From: Pseudooceanicola nanhaiensis
GTDB taxonomy: Bacteria; Pseudomonadota; Alphaproteobacteria; Rhodobacterales; Rhodobacteraceae
DNA: 64,000 nt
NCBI RefSeq assembly: GCF_020171315.1
Contig: NZ_JAIUZP010000006.1
Location: forward strand, 451,547 to 515,546
Direction of reading: 5' to 3'
Part shown: piece after piece, positions 36,145 through 44,426 of the stretch
Numbering within the stretch: position 1 is the stretch's first letter
Layout of the letters: every line of letters starts with the position of its first letter
The notes under the pieces: model-generated
What the model saw: only the letters and a program-made list of their open reading frames with translations
Told to the model about the DNA's origin: nothing
Database searches by the model: none
Translations under genes and position numbers: made by a program

Positions 36145-37122
36145 ATGACCCAGAATGCCCAAGCGCCAGAGCAACACGCCCCCGACGGACAGGTGGCCGA
36201 CGCGGTCAAGGGCAACTGGGTCGACCGCCTCGCCCCGGCGGCCACGCGGCCCTACCTGCGGCTGTCGCGCGCCGACCGCCCGGTGGGCACATGGCTGCTG
36301 CTGATCCCCTGCTGGTGGGGCCTGGGCCTTGCCATGCTGGCGGACGGCCGTGCGGGCTGGCACGACCTGTGGATCTTCATCGGCTGTGCCATCGGCGCCT
36401 TCCTGATGCGCGGCGCGGGCTGCACATGGAACGACATCACCGATCGCAAGTTCGATGCCGCCGTGGCACGGACGAAATCACGTCCGATCCCCTCGGGGCA
36501 GGTCACGGTGAAGGGCGCGGTGGTCTGGATGGTAGCGCAGGCGCTGATCGCCTTCTGCATCCTGCTGACCTTCGGCCCGCTGGCCATCGTGCTGGGGGTC
36601 CTCTCGCTGGGGCCGGTCTGCATCTACCCCTTCGCCAAGCGCTTCACCTGGTGGCCGCAGGTCTTCCTCGGCCTTGCGTTCAACTGGGGTGCCATCCTCG
36701 CCTGGGCGGCGCACAGCAACACGCTCTCCTGGCCGCCCTTCGCGCTCTATCTCTGCGGCATCGCCTGGACGATCTTCTACGACACGATCTATGCCCACCA
36801 GGACAAGGAGGACGACGCGTTGATCGGCGTGAAGTCCACGGCACGGCTCTTTGCCGGCAACACGGCCCGCGTGCTGCGTCAATTCCTTGTGATTTCGGTC
36901 TCGCTGATGGCCTTGGCCGTGATCGGGGCGATGATCGACGGGGCCAATCCGCTGGCCCTGATCGTGGCGCTTGCAGGGCCCTGGGCCCTTGGCTGGCATA
37001 TGGTTTGGCAGCTGCGCCAACTGGATATCGACGATGGCGACAAATGCCTCGCGCTCTTCCGGTCGAACAGGAACGCGGGCCTTCTGGTCCTGCCGTTTTT
37101 CGCCGTCGCCTTCCTGCTCTGA
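36145..37122 (+). CDS. ubiA: 4-hydroxybenzoate polyprenyltransferase UbiA
   Basis: UbiA attaches the polyprenyl tail to 4-hydroxybenzoate in ubiquinone synthesis. The 325-residue membrane protein has the two Asp-rich motifs (NDITDRKFD near residue 95 and DTIYAHQDKEDD near 213) that bind the Mg-diphosphate substrate, with eight to nine membrane segments. The first 40 residues are a soluble extension. The start is 11 bases from the rsmE start on the other strand. Confidence 0.95.
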   Translation: MTQNAQAPEQHAPDGQVADAVKGNWVDRLAPAATRPYLRLSRADRPVGTWLLLIPCWWGLGLAMLADGRAGWHDLWIFIGCAIGAFLMRGAGCTWNDITDRKFDAAVARTKSRPIPSGQVTVKGAVVWMVAQALIAFCILLTFGPLAIVLGVLSLGPVCIYPFAKRFTWWPQVFLGLAFNWGAILAWAAHSNTLSWPPFALYLCGIAWTIFYDTIYAHQDKEDDALIGVKSTARLFAGNTARVLRQFLVISVSLMALAVIGAMIDGANPLALIVALAGPWALGWHMVWQLRQLDIDDGDKCLALFRSNRNAGLLVLPFFAVAFLL

Positions 37123-37185
37123 TTTACAGCAGCACCTGCGCGGCTTAAAACTCGCCCACTGCCACTATCGGGATACCCGCCAGAC

Positions 37186-39357
37186 ATGCGCCTGTCCTCG
37201 CTTGCGATCGTCAGCTCGGCCTTCACCTCGGCCGCCGTCCTCAGCCTCGTCGCCGCCGCCTTCTCGGCCGGAGCGGTGGAGGACCGTACGGAAATCGACG
37301 TCCGCCAGACGCTCGACACGCACAACATGTACTGGGCCGAGGTGCAGGCCGACGGCCTGCGGGTGAACCTCTCGGGCACCGCCCCCAGCGAGGCGGCCCG
37401 CTTCAACGCGATCACCGTCACCGGGCAGGTGGTGGACGCGGCCCGGGTCATCGACCTGATGCAGGTGCAGGCCGCCGAGGCCATCAAGGCGCCCGACTTC
37501 TCGGTCGAGATCCTGCGCAACGAGGACACGCTGTCGCTCATCGGGCTGATCCCCGCCGCCACCAACCGCGACCGGCTGACCGAGACGCTGGGGGATATCG
37601 ACGGCGTCGGCACGATCACCGACCTGATGGAGACCGCGCGCTACCCCGTCCCCGGCGGCTGGATCGAGGCGCTGACCTTCGCCATCGAAGCGCTGAACGA
37701 GCTGCCGCGGTCCAAGATCTCGGTCGCGCCGAACCACGTCCGCATCGACGCGGCCGTCGAAAGCACCGCCGCCAAGACCGACCTGCAGCGCCGGCTGGAA
37801 CGGGCCCTGCCCGACGGCGTGGACCTGTCGCTGACCCTGACCGCGCCGCGCCCGGTCATCGCGCCCTTCACCGTGCGTTTCCTGATCGACGACAACGGCG
37901 CCCGCTTCGATGCCTGCTCTGCCGACAACGCCGAGGACATCGAGGTGATCGAAAAGGCCGCCCGCACGGCTGGCCTCGAGGGCGCCATGCGCTGCCGGAT
38001 CGGCCTCGGCCTGCCCTCGCCCGACTGGGCACAGGCGGTCTCCACCGGGATCGCCGGGCTGGCCCAACTGGGCGGCGGGTCGATCACCTTCACCGATGCC
38101 GACATCTCCCTCGTCGCGGCCGAGGGCACGGCGCAGGGGCTCTTCGACCGGGTCGTGGGCGAGCTGGAGAACAGCCTGCCCGACCTCTACGCCCTGCACG
38201 CCACCCTGCCCGTCACGCCGAGCGAGGACGAGGAGGAAGGCCCGCCTGAATTCGTCGCCACGCTGAGCCCCGAGGGCATGGTGCAGCTACGCGGCCGCAT
38301 TGCCGACGAGCTGTCCCGAAATGCGACCCAGAGCTATGCCCAGTCCCGCTTCGGGGCGAGCGCGGTCTACACCGCCGCGCGGCTCGACGAGGACCTGCCC
38401 GATGGCTGGACGATCCGCGTGCTGGCCGCGCTGGAGGCGCTCTCCAAGCTCTCCAACGGCGTTGTCACCGTGACGCCCGATGACGTGGTGATCGCGGGCG
38501 ACACCGGCAACGAGAACGCCCAGGCCGAGATCGCGCAGCTGCTGGCCACCCAGCTGGGCGACGGCGCCAGCTATGACATCTCCGTCGTCTACCAGGAGAA
38601 GCTGGACCCGGTCGCCTCCCTGCCCACGCCCGGGGAATGCGTGCGGGAACTGCGCGAGATCCAGAAGGTCGCCAAGATCAACTTCGAACCCGGCTCGGCC
38701 ACGATCTCGGCCGAGTCCATGGGCGCCATGGATGACATTGCCGAGGTGCTGAAGACCTGCGGCGACATCCCGCTGGAAATCAGCGGCCACACCGACAGCC
38801 AGGGCCGCGAAGAGATGAACCAGGCGCTCAGCCAGGAACGCGCCACTGCCGTTCTGAACGAGCTGCGCCTGCGCCGGGTGCTGACCTCGGGCTACACCGC
38901 CGTGGGCTATGGCGAGACCCAGCCCATCGCCCCCAACGACAGCGAGGAGGGCCGCGAGGAGAACCGCCGGATCGAGTTCCGCCTGCTGGCCCCCGAGGTG
39001 CCCGAGGCGATCACCGACGCCGCGCTGGAGACCACGGGCGAAGTCGCCGAAAGCGCGGCCGAGGCCCTGGCCGAGGACGGCAGCGGCGATGCGATGCTGG
39101 AAGAAAGCACCGACGACGCCCCGATGCACGACCTGACCGACGCGGTGGATATCGAGGGATCGGGCGACGAAATCGACGACGCCTCCGGCGACGAGATCAG
39201 CGATGCGGCGCTCGAGACCACGGACGAGGCTGCGTCCCAAAGCGGCGATGACGCGGAGGTGAACGGGGCTGACGCCGAATCCGGCCTTGATCCCGAGGGG
39301 GAAACGGGCGCAGAAGAGGCCACGGAAGAACCGAACGGGACCGGCGCCACCCAATGA
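37186..39357 (+). CDS. OmpA-family envelope protein with BON-like repeats and acidic tail
   Basis: The 723-residue product has an N-terminal signal/anchor (residues about 5-28), repeated BON-like modules across about residues 35-480, an OmpA C-terminal peptidoglycan-binding domain (about 495-615, with EISGHTDSQGREEMNQALSQERA and EENRRIEFRLL) and a roughly 100-residue tail rich in Asp, Glu, Ser and Ala. It probably links the membrane or outer envelope to peptidoglycan. The next gene starts inside its stop codon (ATGA), suggesting a paired function. Confidence 0.88.
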   Translation: MRLSSLAIVSSAFTSAAVLSLVAAAFSAGAVEDRTEIDVRQTLDTHNMYWAEVQADGLRVNLSGTAPSEAARFNAITVTGQVVDAARVIDLMQVQAAEAIKAPDFSVEILRNEDTLSLIGLIPAATNRDRLTETLGDIDGVGTITDLMETARYPVPGGWIEALTFAIEALNELPRSKISVAPNHVRIDAAVESTAAKTDLQRRLERALPDGVDLSLTLTAPRPVIAPFTVRFLIDDNGARFDACSADNAEDIEVIEKAARTAGLEGAMRCRIGLGLPSPDWAQAVSTGIAGLAQLGGGSITFTDADISLVAAEGTAQGLFDRVVGELENSLPDLYALHATLPVTPSEDEEEGPPEFVATLSPEGMVQLRGRIADELSRNATQSYAQSRFGASAVYTAARLDEDLPDGWTIRVLAALEALSKLSNGVVTVTPDDVVIAGDTGNENAQAEIAQLLATQLGDGASYDISVVYQEKLDPVASLPTPGECVRELREIQKVAKINFEPGSATISAESMGAMDDIAEVLKTCGDIPLEISGHTDSQGREEMNQALSQERATAVLNELRLRRVLTSGYTAVGYGETQPIAPNDSEEGREENRRIEFRLLAPEVPEAITDAALETTGEVAESAAEALAEDGSGDAMLEESTDDAPMHDLTDAVDIEGSGDEIDDASGDEISDAALETTDEAASQSGDDAEVNGADAESGLDPEGETGAEEATEEPNGTGATQ

Positions 39358-39683
39358 ACAAGACCGAATTCGTCATTGCCCTTGCGATCATCCTCTTCGT
39401 CGCTTTCTGCTTCGGATGGTTTGCCTACTGGTTGATCCACCGCTTCACCCGGGTGTCCAAGTCGGACATGGGCGAGCTGGAGAAGATGGCGCAGGAGTTG
39501 CACGAAGCGGAAGAGACCCGCGATCAGGCGATCACCTACCTGCAGCAGCGCGAGGCCGAGCTGACCAACCAGCTGAGCCAGACCGAGGCAGAACTCTCCG
39601 CCGCCATGGACGGGCTGCGCGAAGCCCGGCACGAGGCCGAGGAACTGCGCAGCTACATCGAGAAGCACCACGCCGCCCAGTGA
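39354..39683 (+). CDS. Small membrane-anchored coiled-coil protein
   Basis: The 109-residue product has one membrane segment (residues about 7-28, VIALAIILFVAFCFGWFAYWLI), then a continuous Glu/Gln/Ala-rich helix (about 38-105) with the heptad-like pattern of a coiled coil. The ATG overlaps the OmpA-family stop. The predicted topology puts the coiled coil in the cytoplasm because a basic stretch follows the membrane segment. No family name comes to mind. Confidence 0.8.
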   Translation: MNKTEFVIALAIILFVAFCFGWFAYWLIHRFTRVSKSDMGELEKMAQELHEAEETRDQAITYLQQREAELTNQLSQTEAELSAAMDGLREARHEAEELRSYIEKHHAAQ

Positions 39684-39748
39684 TGGGGACGCGGGGTGAT
39701 CTGGACCGGTGGTCTGGAGCTGACCCGACAGAGAGACCCGGATGAGAG

Positions 39749-39769
39749 CGGCCCCGCGGGGCCGTTTTT
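39749..39769 (+). terminator. Intrinsic terminator after the coiled-coil gene
   Basis: CGGCCCC-GC-GGGGCCG is followed by TTTTT, 66 bases after the stop. Confidence 0.85.
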
Positions 39770-39894
39770 CGTTTGCGACTGAGAGCGAAGAGCCGCGGCG
39801 GCCTGTGGGTTCCCCCACACGGGCGGCACGCGGGGCAGCGGACGCACCCAAGGATACCGCAACGCAAAGGCGAGCGCCGCCTCACCGGCGCTGC

Positions 39895-39938
39895 CCGGAA
39901 TTTTCAAAAATTCCGGTTCGTTTTCTTCGAAGAAAACG
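39895..39938. repeat. Two adjacent perfect palindromes downstream of moaE
   Basis: CCGGAATTTT-CA-AAAATTCCGG (39895-39916) is followed two bases later by the 20-base palindrome CGTTTTCTTCGAAGAAAACG (39919-39938). Both are A+T rich in a G+C-rich neighbourhood and lie 18 bases beyond the moaE stop on the minus strand. They may end moaE transcription or be copies of a dispersed element. Confidence 0.75.
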
Positions 39939-39955
39939 GGCAGGACCTCGCCCGC

Positions 39956-40399
39956 TCACCAGCGGTCGAGGTCGGCCTCGTCCTGCGCCTTGGCCGCGAC
40001 CCAATCCGCGCCCGCGGCGGTGATTTCCTTCTTCCAGAAGGGGGCGCGGGATTTCAGGTAGTCCATCAGGTAATCCGCCGCCTCGAAGGCCGCGCGGCGG
40101 TGCGGGGCGGCGGTGGCCACCATCATGATCTGCGCCCCCGGCGCGAGCGCCCCAAAGCGGTGGATCACCAGCACGTCCGACAGCGCCCACCGCTCCATCG
40201 CCTGCGCGGCGAAGTCGGTCAGCGCCTTCTCGGTCATGCCGGGGTAATGCTCGATCTCCATGGCTCTCAGCCCGCCGCCGGGCAGGTCGCGCACCACGCC
40301 GGTGAAGCTGACCACGCCGCCTGCCCCCTCGGCCCCTGCAGAGAAGCGGTTCAGCTCGGCACCGGCATCGAAGGCCTCGGCCTGCACGCGGATCTCCAT
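39956..40399 (-). CDS. moaE: Molybdopterin synthase large subunit MoaE
   Basis: MoaE, with MoaD, inserts sulfur into precursor Z to make molybdopterin. The 147-residue product has the family core GAVVSF-like segment GGVVSFTGVVRD, VLVIHRFGALAPGAQIMMVATAAPHR and the catalytic lysine region APFWKKEITAAGADWV. It lies four bases after moaD on the same strand. Confidence 0.94.
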   Translation of the reverse strand: MEIRVQAEAFDAGAELNRFSAGAEGAGGVVSFTGVVRDLPGGGLRAMEIEHYPGMTEKALTDFAAQAMERWALSDVLVIHRFGALAPGAQIMMVATAAPHRRAAFEAADYLMDYLKSRAPFWKKEITAAGADWVAAKAQDEADLDRW

Positions 40400-40403
40400 G
40401 GGC

Positions 40404-40649
40404 TCAGCCCCCGGTCATCGGCGGGAAGAAGGCCACTTCGCGCACGCCGGCGAGAGGTGCATCGAACTCCGAGAGTTCCTGATCGAGGGCCACCCGCAGG
40501 GCCGACAGATCGGCAAAGGCCGCCGCATAGCCCTCATCCCGGGCGCTGAGTTCGGCCACCAGATCGCGCACGGTCTCGGCCCCGGTCTCGACCCGCTCAC
40601 GCGGGACGCCGATCCGCTCGCGCAGCCAGGCGAAATAGAGGATGTCCAT
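40404..40649 (-). CDS. moaD: Molybdopterin synthase sulfur-carrier subunit MoaD
   Basis: MoaD is a ubiquitin-like sulfur carrier whose C-terminal Gly-Gly becomes a thiocarboxylate. The 81-residue product starts MDILYFAWLRERIG and ends in FFPPMTGG, as required. It follows pgsA by two bases and precedes moaE by four, so the three are one operon; a pgsA-moaD-moaE arrangement is familiar in this family. Confidence 0.94.
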   Translation of the reverse strand: MDILYFAWLRERIGVPRERVETGAETVRDLVAELSARDEGYAAAFADLSALRVALDQELSEFDAPLAGVREVAFFPPMTGG

Positions 40650-40651
40650 GC

Positions 40652-41248
40652 TCAGCCCTCCAGGTAGGGTTTGGCCTTGGCGAAGTAATCCCAGCCGGTG
40701 ATCGCGGTCAGCGCGGCCGCGACCCAGATCAGGATGCCGCCGCCCACTGCCGTCAGTTCGTTCGGCGCATCGGCCCAGATCGAGCCGGTCCGCTCAGTCA
40801 GCGCCCAGAAGGCGCCGTTGGCCAGCAGCAGCGCGATGGCGATCATCTGGCTTGCAGTCTTCCACTTCGCCAGCGGCGTGACCTTCAGCACGCCCGCCAC
40901 GTCGCCGAGGTATTCCCGGAGGCCCGAGACGAAGACCTCGCGGAAGAGGATCACCGCCGCGGGCAGGATGATCCAGGGCGCGATCGGCGAGTAACGCGCC
41001 AGCACCATCAGCGCGACCACGACCATCGCCTTGTCGGCGATCGGGTCGAGCATGGTGCCCAGCTTGCTGACCTGCTTCCACTTGCGCGCGAGGTGCCCGT
41101 CGAACCAATCCGTGGCCGAGGCGGCCCCGAAGACCACGAGGGCGACGATATCCGCAGCCGGACGGGGCACCGCCAGGTAGATGATGGCGATGGCCGGCGC
41201 CGCGATCAGGCGCAGGATGGTGAGGATATTGGGAACGGTCAGGGTCAT
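40652..41248 (-). CDS. pgsA: CDP-diacylglycerol--glycerol-3-phosphate 3-phosphatidyltransferase
   Basis: PgsA makes phosphatidylglycerol phosphate. The 198-residue membrane protein has the CDP-alcohol phosphotransferase signature across residues about 44-74 (DWFDGHLARKW, then GTMLDPIADK), i.e. D-x2-DG-x2-AR-x8-G-x3-D-x3-D, and about five membrane segments. It is the first gene of the pgsA-moaD-moaE operon and is separated from uvrC by 166 bases containing a stem-loop repeat. Confidence 0.94.
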   Translation of the reverse strand: MTLTVPNILTILRLIAAPAIAIIYLAVPRPAADIVALVVFGAASATDWFDGHLARKWKQVSKLGTMLDPIADKAMVVVALMVLARYSPIAPWIILPAAVILFREVFVSGLREYLGDVAGVLKVTPLAKWKTASQMIAIALLLANGAFWALTERTGSIWADAPNELTAVGGGILIWVAAALTAITGWDYFAKAKPYLEG

Positions 41249-41338
41249 GAGGACTATCTAGGGCTTTCGGGGCGGGTTGGAAAGCGGGGTTGATGCGGGA
41301 ACATCGCGGAGGGGGCGGGCCTGCTGTGGGGACGGGAC

Positions 41339-41384
41339 CGGGGGCCAGCCCCCGGACCCCCGGGATACTTGGGGCAAGAAAATG
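41339..41384. repeat. Intergenic stem-loop repeat, single copy
   Basis: GGGGGCCAGCCCCC forms a hairpin and leads into GGACCCCCGGGATACTTGGGGCAAGAAAATG. The part from GGACCCC to CAAGAAAATG is close to the copy at 7931-7960, with ATACTTGGGG in place of ATATTTCCGG. It lies between uvrC and pgsA. Confidence 0.75.
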
Positions 41385-41414
41385 CACACCAGCCCGTTAG
41401 GACCGCGGGACCGG

Positions 41415-43316
41415 TCAGCCGGTGCCGTGGAAGTGATCGTAGATGGTTTCGGCCAGCGTGTCGGAGATGCCTTCGACGGCCTTGAGGTCGGCGAGGTTCG
41501 CGCGGGTAACGGCCTTGGCGGAGCCGAAATGCGCCAGCAGGGCGCGCTTGCGGGTGGCGCCGACGCCGGGCACCTCGTCCAGCGGGTTGGCGAGTTGCGA
41601 CTTGGCGCGCTTGGCCCGGTGGGTGCCGATGGCGAAACGGTGCGCCTCGTCCCGCAGGCGCTGGATGAAGTAGAGCACCGGATCGTTCATCTGCAGCGCG
41701 AAGGGGCGCGTGCCGGGGCGGTGGAATTCCTCCTTGCCGTGGTCCCGGTCGACGCCCTTGGCGACGCCGACCATGGGGATGTCGGGCAGGCCCAGCTGGT
41801 CTAGGATTTCCTGCACCGCGGAGACCTGCCCTGCCCCGCCGTCGATCAGCAGGAGGTCGGGCCAGGTGCCCTTGCTGCGGTCGGGATCGTCCTTCAGCAG
41901 GCGCGAGAGGCGGCGGGTCAGCACCTCCTTCATCATGCCGAAGTCATCGCCGGGCGTCAGGTCATCGCCGCGGATGTTGAACTTGCGGTACTGGTTCTTC
42001 ATCAGCCCCTCGGGACCGGCCACGATCATCGCCCCCACGGCATTGGTGCCCTGGATGTGCGAGTTGTCGTAGACCTCGATCCGCTCGGGCGGGGCGTCGA
42101 GGGCGAAGGCCTCGGCCACGCCACGCAGGAGCTTCGCCTGCGTCGCGCTTTCGGCCATCCGGCGGGCGAGGCTTTCGCGGGCATTGCGGGCGGCGCTTTC
42201 GACCAGTTCCGCCTTCTCGCCCCGCTGCGGCACCGAGAGCTCGACCTTGCGGCCCGCCTTTTCCGAGAGCGCCTCGGCCAGCAGGTCACTGTCCTCCACC
42301 GGGTGCGACAGCAGGATCAGCCGCGGCGGCTCCTTGCCGTCGTAGAACTGGCCGAGGAAGGCCTGCAGCACCTCTGCCGCCTCGATGTCGGGGCCGACGC
42401 GGGGGTAGAAATCGCGGTTGCCCCAGTTCTGGTTCGCCCGGATGAAGAAGACCTGCACGCAGGCCTGCCCGCCCTCCATGTGCAGCGCCACCACGTCGGC
42501 CTCTGTCGTGGCACGCGGGTTGATGCCCTGCGCCGACTGGACCTGCGTCAGCGCGCGGATACGGTCGCGCAGCGCGGCCGCGCGTTCGAACTCCATCGCC
42601 TCGGAGGCTTCGGCCATCTGGGTGGCCAGCTCCTCCTGCACCTTGGTCGAGCGGCCCGAGAGGAAGCGTTCCGCGTCACGCACCGTGGCGGCGTAGTCCT
42701 CTTGCGAGATCAGCCCGACGCAGGGGCCCGAGCAGCGCTTGATCTGGTAGAGCAGGCAGGGCCGCGTCCGCGAGGAGAACATGCTGTCGGAGCAGTTGCG
42801 CAGCAGGAAGACCTTCTGCAGCTGGTTCAGCGTCCGGTTCACCGCATCGGCCGAGGCGAAGGGCCCGTAGTAGGCCCCCTTCTCCTTCTTCGCCCCGCGG
42901 TGCTTGCGGATCTGGGGGAAGTCCGTCTCCTTCGAGACGAGGATATTGGGGAAGGTTTTGTCGTCGCGCAGCAGCACGTTGTAATGCGGCTTGAGCTGCT
43001 TGATGAGGTTCTGCTCCAAGAGCAGGGCCTCGGTCTCGGTCCGCGTGGTCAGGAACATCATCGAGGCGGTCTGACGGATCATCCGGGCAATCCGGCCGGA
43101 GTGCCCCGAGGGCCGCGCGTAGTTCGAGACCCGCGCCTTGAGGTTGCGCGCCTTGCCGACGTAGAGCACGCGGCTTTCGGCATCCAGCATCCGGTAGACC
43201 CCCGGCGAGCTGTCGAGCGTCTTGAGGTAGGACTGGATCAGCGCATGGCCGGTCAGTCGCGACTCAGGTGAGTCGCTGGCCTGCTCCACCGGGGTATCTG
43301 GATCACCTTGGGTCAT
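41415..43316 (-). CDS. uvrC: Excinuclease ABC subunit UvrC
   Basis: UvrC makes both incisions in nucleotide-excision repair. The 633-residue product has the GIY-YIG nuclease ([20 protein letters not shown]), a UVR UvrB-binding motif (about residues 210-245), the RNase H-like half with [19 protein letters not shown], and paired helix-hairpin-helix motifs at the C-terminus ([18 protein letters not shown]). The ATG at 43316 is chosen for its agreement with the family start. Upstream lies an A+T-rich 310-base gap. Confidence 0.96.
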   Translation of the reverse strand: MTQGDPDTPVEQASDSPESRLTGHALIQSYLKTLDSSPGVYRMLDAESRVLYVGKARNLKARVSNYARPSGHSGRIARMIRQTASMMFLTTRTETEALLLEQNLIKQLKPHYNVLLRDDKTFPNILVSKETDFPQIRKHRGAKKEKGAYYGPFASADAVNRTLNQLQKVFLLRNCSDSMFSSRTRPCLLYQIKRCSGPCVGLISQEDYAATVRDAERFLSGRSTKVQEELATQMAEASEAMEFERAAALRDRIRALTQVQSAQGINPRATTEADVVALHMEGGQACVQVFFIRANQNWGNRDFYPRVGPDIEAAEVLQAFLGQFYDGKEPPRLILLSHPVEDSDLLAEALSEKAGRKVELSVPQRGEKAELVESAARNARESLARRMAESATQAKLLRGVAEAFALDAPPERIEVYDNSHIQGTNAVGAMIVAGPEGLMKNQYRKFNIRGDDLTPGDDFGMMKEVLTRRLSRLLKDDPDRSKGTWPDLLLIDGGAGQVSAVQEILDQLGLPDIPMVGVAKGVDRDHGKEEFHRPGTRPFALQMNDPVLYFIQRLRDEAHRFAIGTHRAKRAKSQLANPLDEVPGVGATRKRALLAHFGSAKAVTRANLADLKAVEGISDTLAETIYDHFHGTG

Positions 43317-43626
43317 GACTTAGCTGGCTCTGATTCCCGGCCCTGTCTGCAAATTCGAGGCGCCCAAGGCAAGGCAGAACAAATCCACGGATCCTGTGGA
43401 TAAGTCTGCAGACAACTTTCCTGGACGTGCGATATTCCCTTGAAACACTGGCGGTTCCTTATTTTGCGATCTTTTTAGGCAAGTTTATAACTAGCTGATA
43501 TTAAAGAGAACTTTTTTGGGCTCACAGCAAGGGACTGATATTATTGAAGATTTAGTAACGAGTTTGTAACGCCGCCGTGACCAGTGCACAACTTCCCTAG
43601 GGTCGCCCGCAACGCCGGTCTTGATC
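43317..43626. other. A+T-rich non-coding island with a DnaA box (candidate replication or regulatory element)
   Basis: By hand count, 77 of 120 bases at 43441-43560 are A or T, the most A+T-rich stretch I see. TGTGGATAA at 43395-43403 is a perfect DnaA box read on the minus strand (TTATCCACA). It is part of an inverted repeat ATCCAC...GTGGAT centred on GGATCC. A GCGATCTTTTT stretch resembles the A+T-rich 13-mers of enterobacterial origins. Three GANTC sites lie at 43261, 43269 and 43332. No tRNA or coding frame is visible. It may be an origin-like element, a uvrC leader or a small-RNA locus. Confidence 0.35.
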
Positions 43627-43634
43627 TCAATCAA
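43621..43634. promoter_or_regulatory. Perfect FNR/FnrL-type palindrome
   Basis: TTGAT-CTCA-ATCAA matches the FNR consensus TTGATNNNNATCAA exactly. It overlaps the stop codon of the SDR gene (43627-43629), so it is not in that gene's promoter. If functional it would act on something transcribed into the A+T-rich gap or towards uvrC, 305 bases away. Confidence 0.35.
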
Positions 43635-44406
43635 ACCCGGTGATGTCGGGCGTCTTCCAGGCGAGGTGCTGGCCGCCGTCGGTGCAGAGCAACTGGCCCG
43701 TCACGCCCGGCGAATCGAGGAAATATCCAAGCGCCCCGGTGATGTCGGAGGGGTTCGATCCGCGGGTGAGAATCGTGTTCGCCCTCTGCTGGGCATAGCT
43801 CTCGTCGCTCTGGCCTGCGGCCTGCAGCGTCGGCCCCGGGCCGATGGCATTCACCCGGATGCGGGGCGCCAGCCCCATGGCGGCGGTCTGGGTGAAGGCC
43901 CAGAGCCCCATCTTGGCGATCGTGTAGCTGGTGAACTCGGGCGTCAGCTTGCGCACCCGCTGGTCCAGCATGTTCACCACGAGGCCCCGGGCGATCGGCT
44001 CGCCGCGTTCATCGGGGACGGGATCGGGGCATTGGGCGGCAAAGGCCTGCGTCAGCAGCACCGGCGCGCGCAGGTTGCTGTCGATGTTGCGGGCCCAGCC
44101 CTGCCCCGTCACCTTGCCGATGCGGTCGTATTCGAAGAGCGAGGCATTATTCACCAGCACCGTCAGCGCACCGTCCAGCCCCTCGACGGCGCGCGGCACC
44201 AGCGCCTCCACGGCCTCCAGCTCCAGCAGGTCGGCCTGCAGGGTGACGGCCTTGCGGCCCATGGCGCGGATCTCGGCGGCCACCTCTTCGGCGGCCTCCT
44301 CCGACCCGGCATAATGGATCGCCACGTCGAACCCGCGCCCGGCCAGATGCAGGGCCATCGCCCGCCCGAGCCGCTTGGCCCCTCCGGTCACCAGAGCCTT
44401 CGTCAT
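43627..44406 (-). CDS. Short-chain reductase, pteridine reductase/FolM-like
   Basis: The 259-residue SDR has the cofactor loop VTGGAKRLGRAMA, the motif VLVNNASLFEYD, and the catalytic Tyr/Lys in SYTIAKMG. The GGAKRLG loop and NNASLFE segment resemble pteridine reductases and dihydromonapterin reductase FolM more than fatty-acid or sugar SDRs, but the substrate is not certain. It lies 20 bases downstream of the Ca/Na antiporter on the same strand. Confidence 0.82.
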   Translation of the reverse strand: MTKALVTGGAKRLGRAMALHLAGRGFDVAIHYAGSEEAAEEVAAEIRAMGRKAVTLQADLLELEAVEALVPRAVEGLDGALTVLVNNASLFEYDRIGKVTGQGWARNIDSNLRAPVLLTQAFAAQCPDPVPDERGEPIARGLVVNMLDQRVRKLTPEFTSYTIAKMGLWAFTQTAAMGLAPRIRVNAIGPGPTLQAAGQSDESYAQQRANTILTRGSNPSDITGALGYFLDSPGVTGQLLCTDGGQHLAWKTPDITGFD

Positions 44407-44426
44407 TCGGTCTTCCCTCGTCTCGT

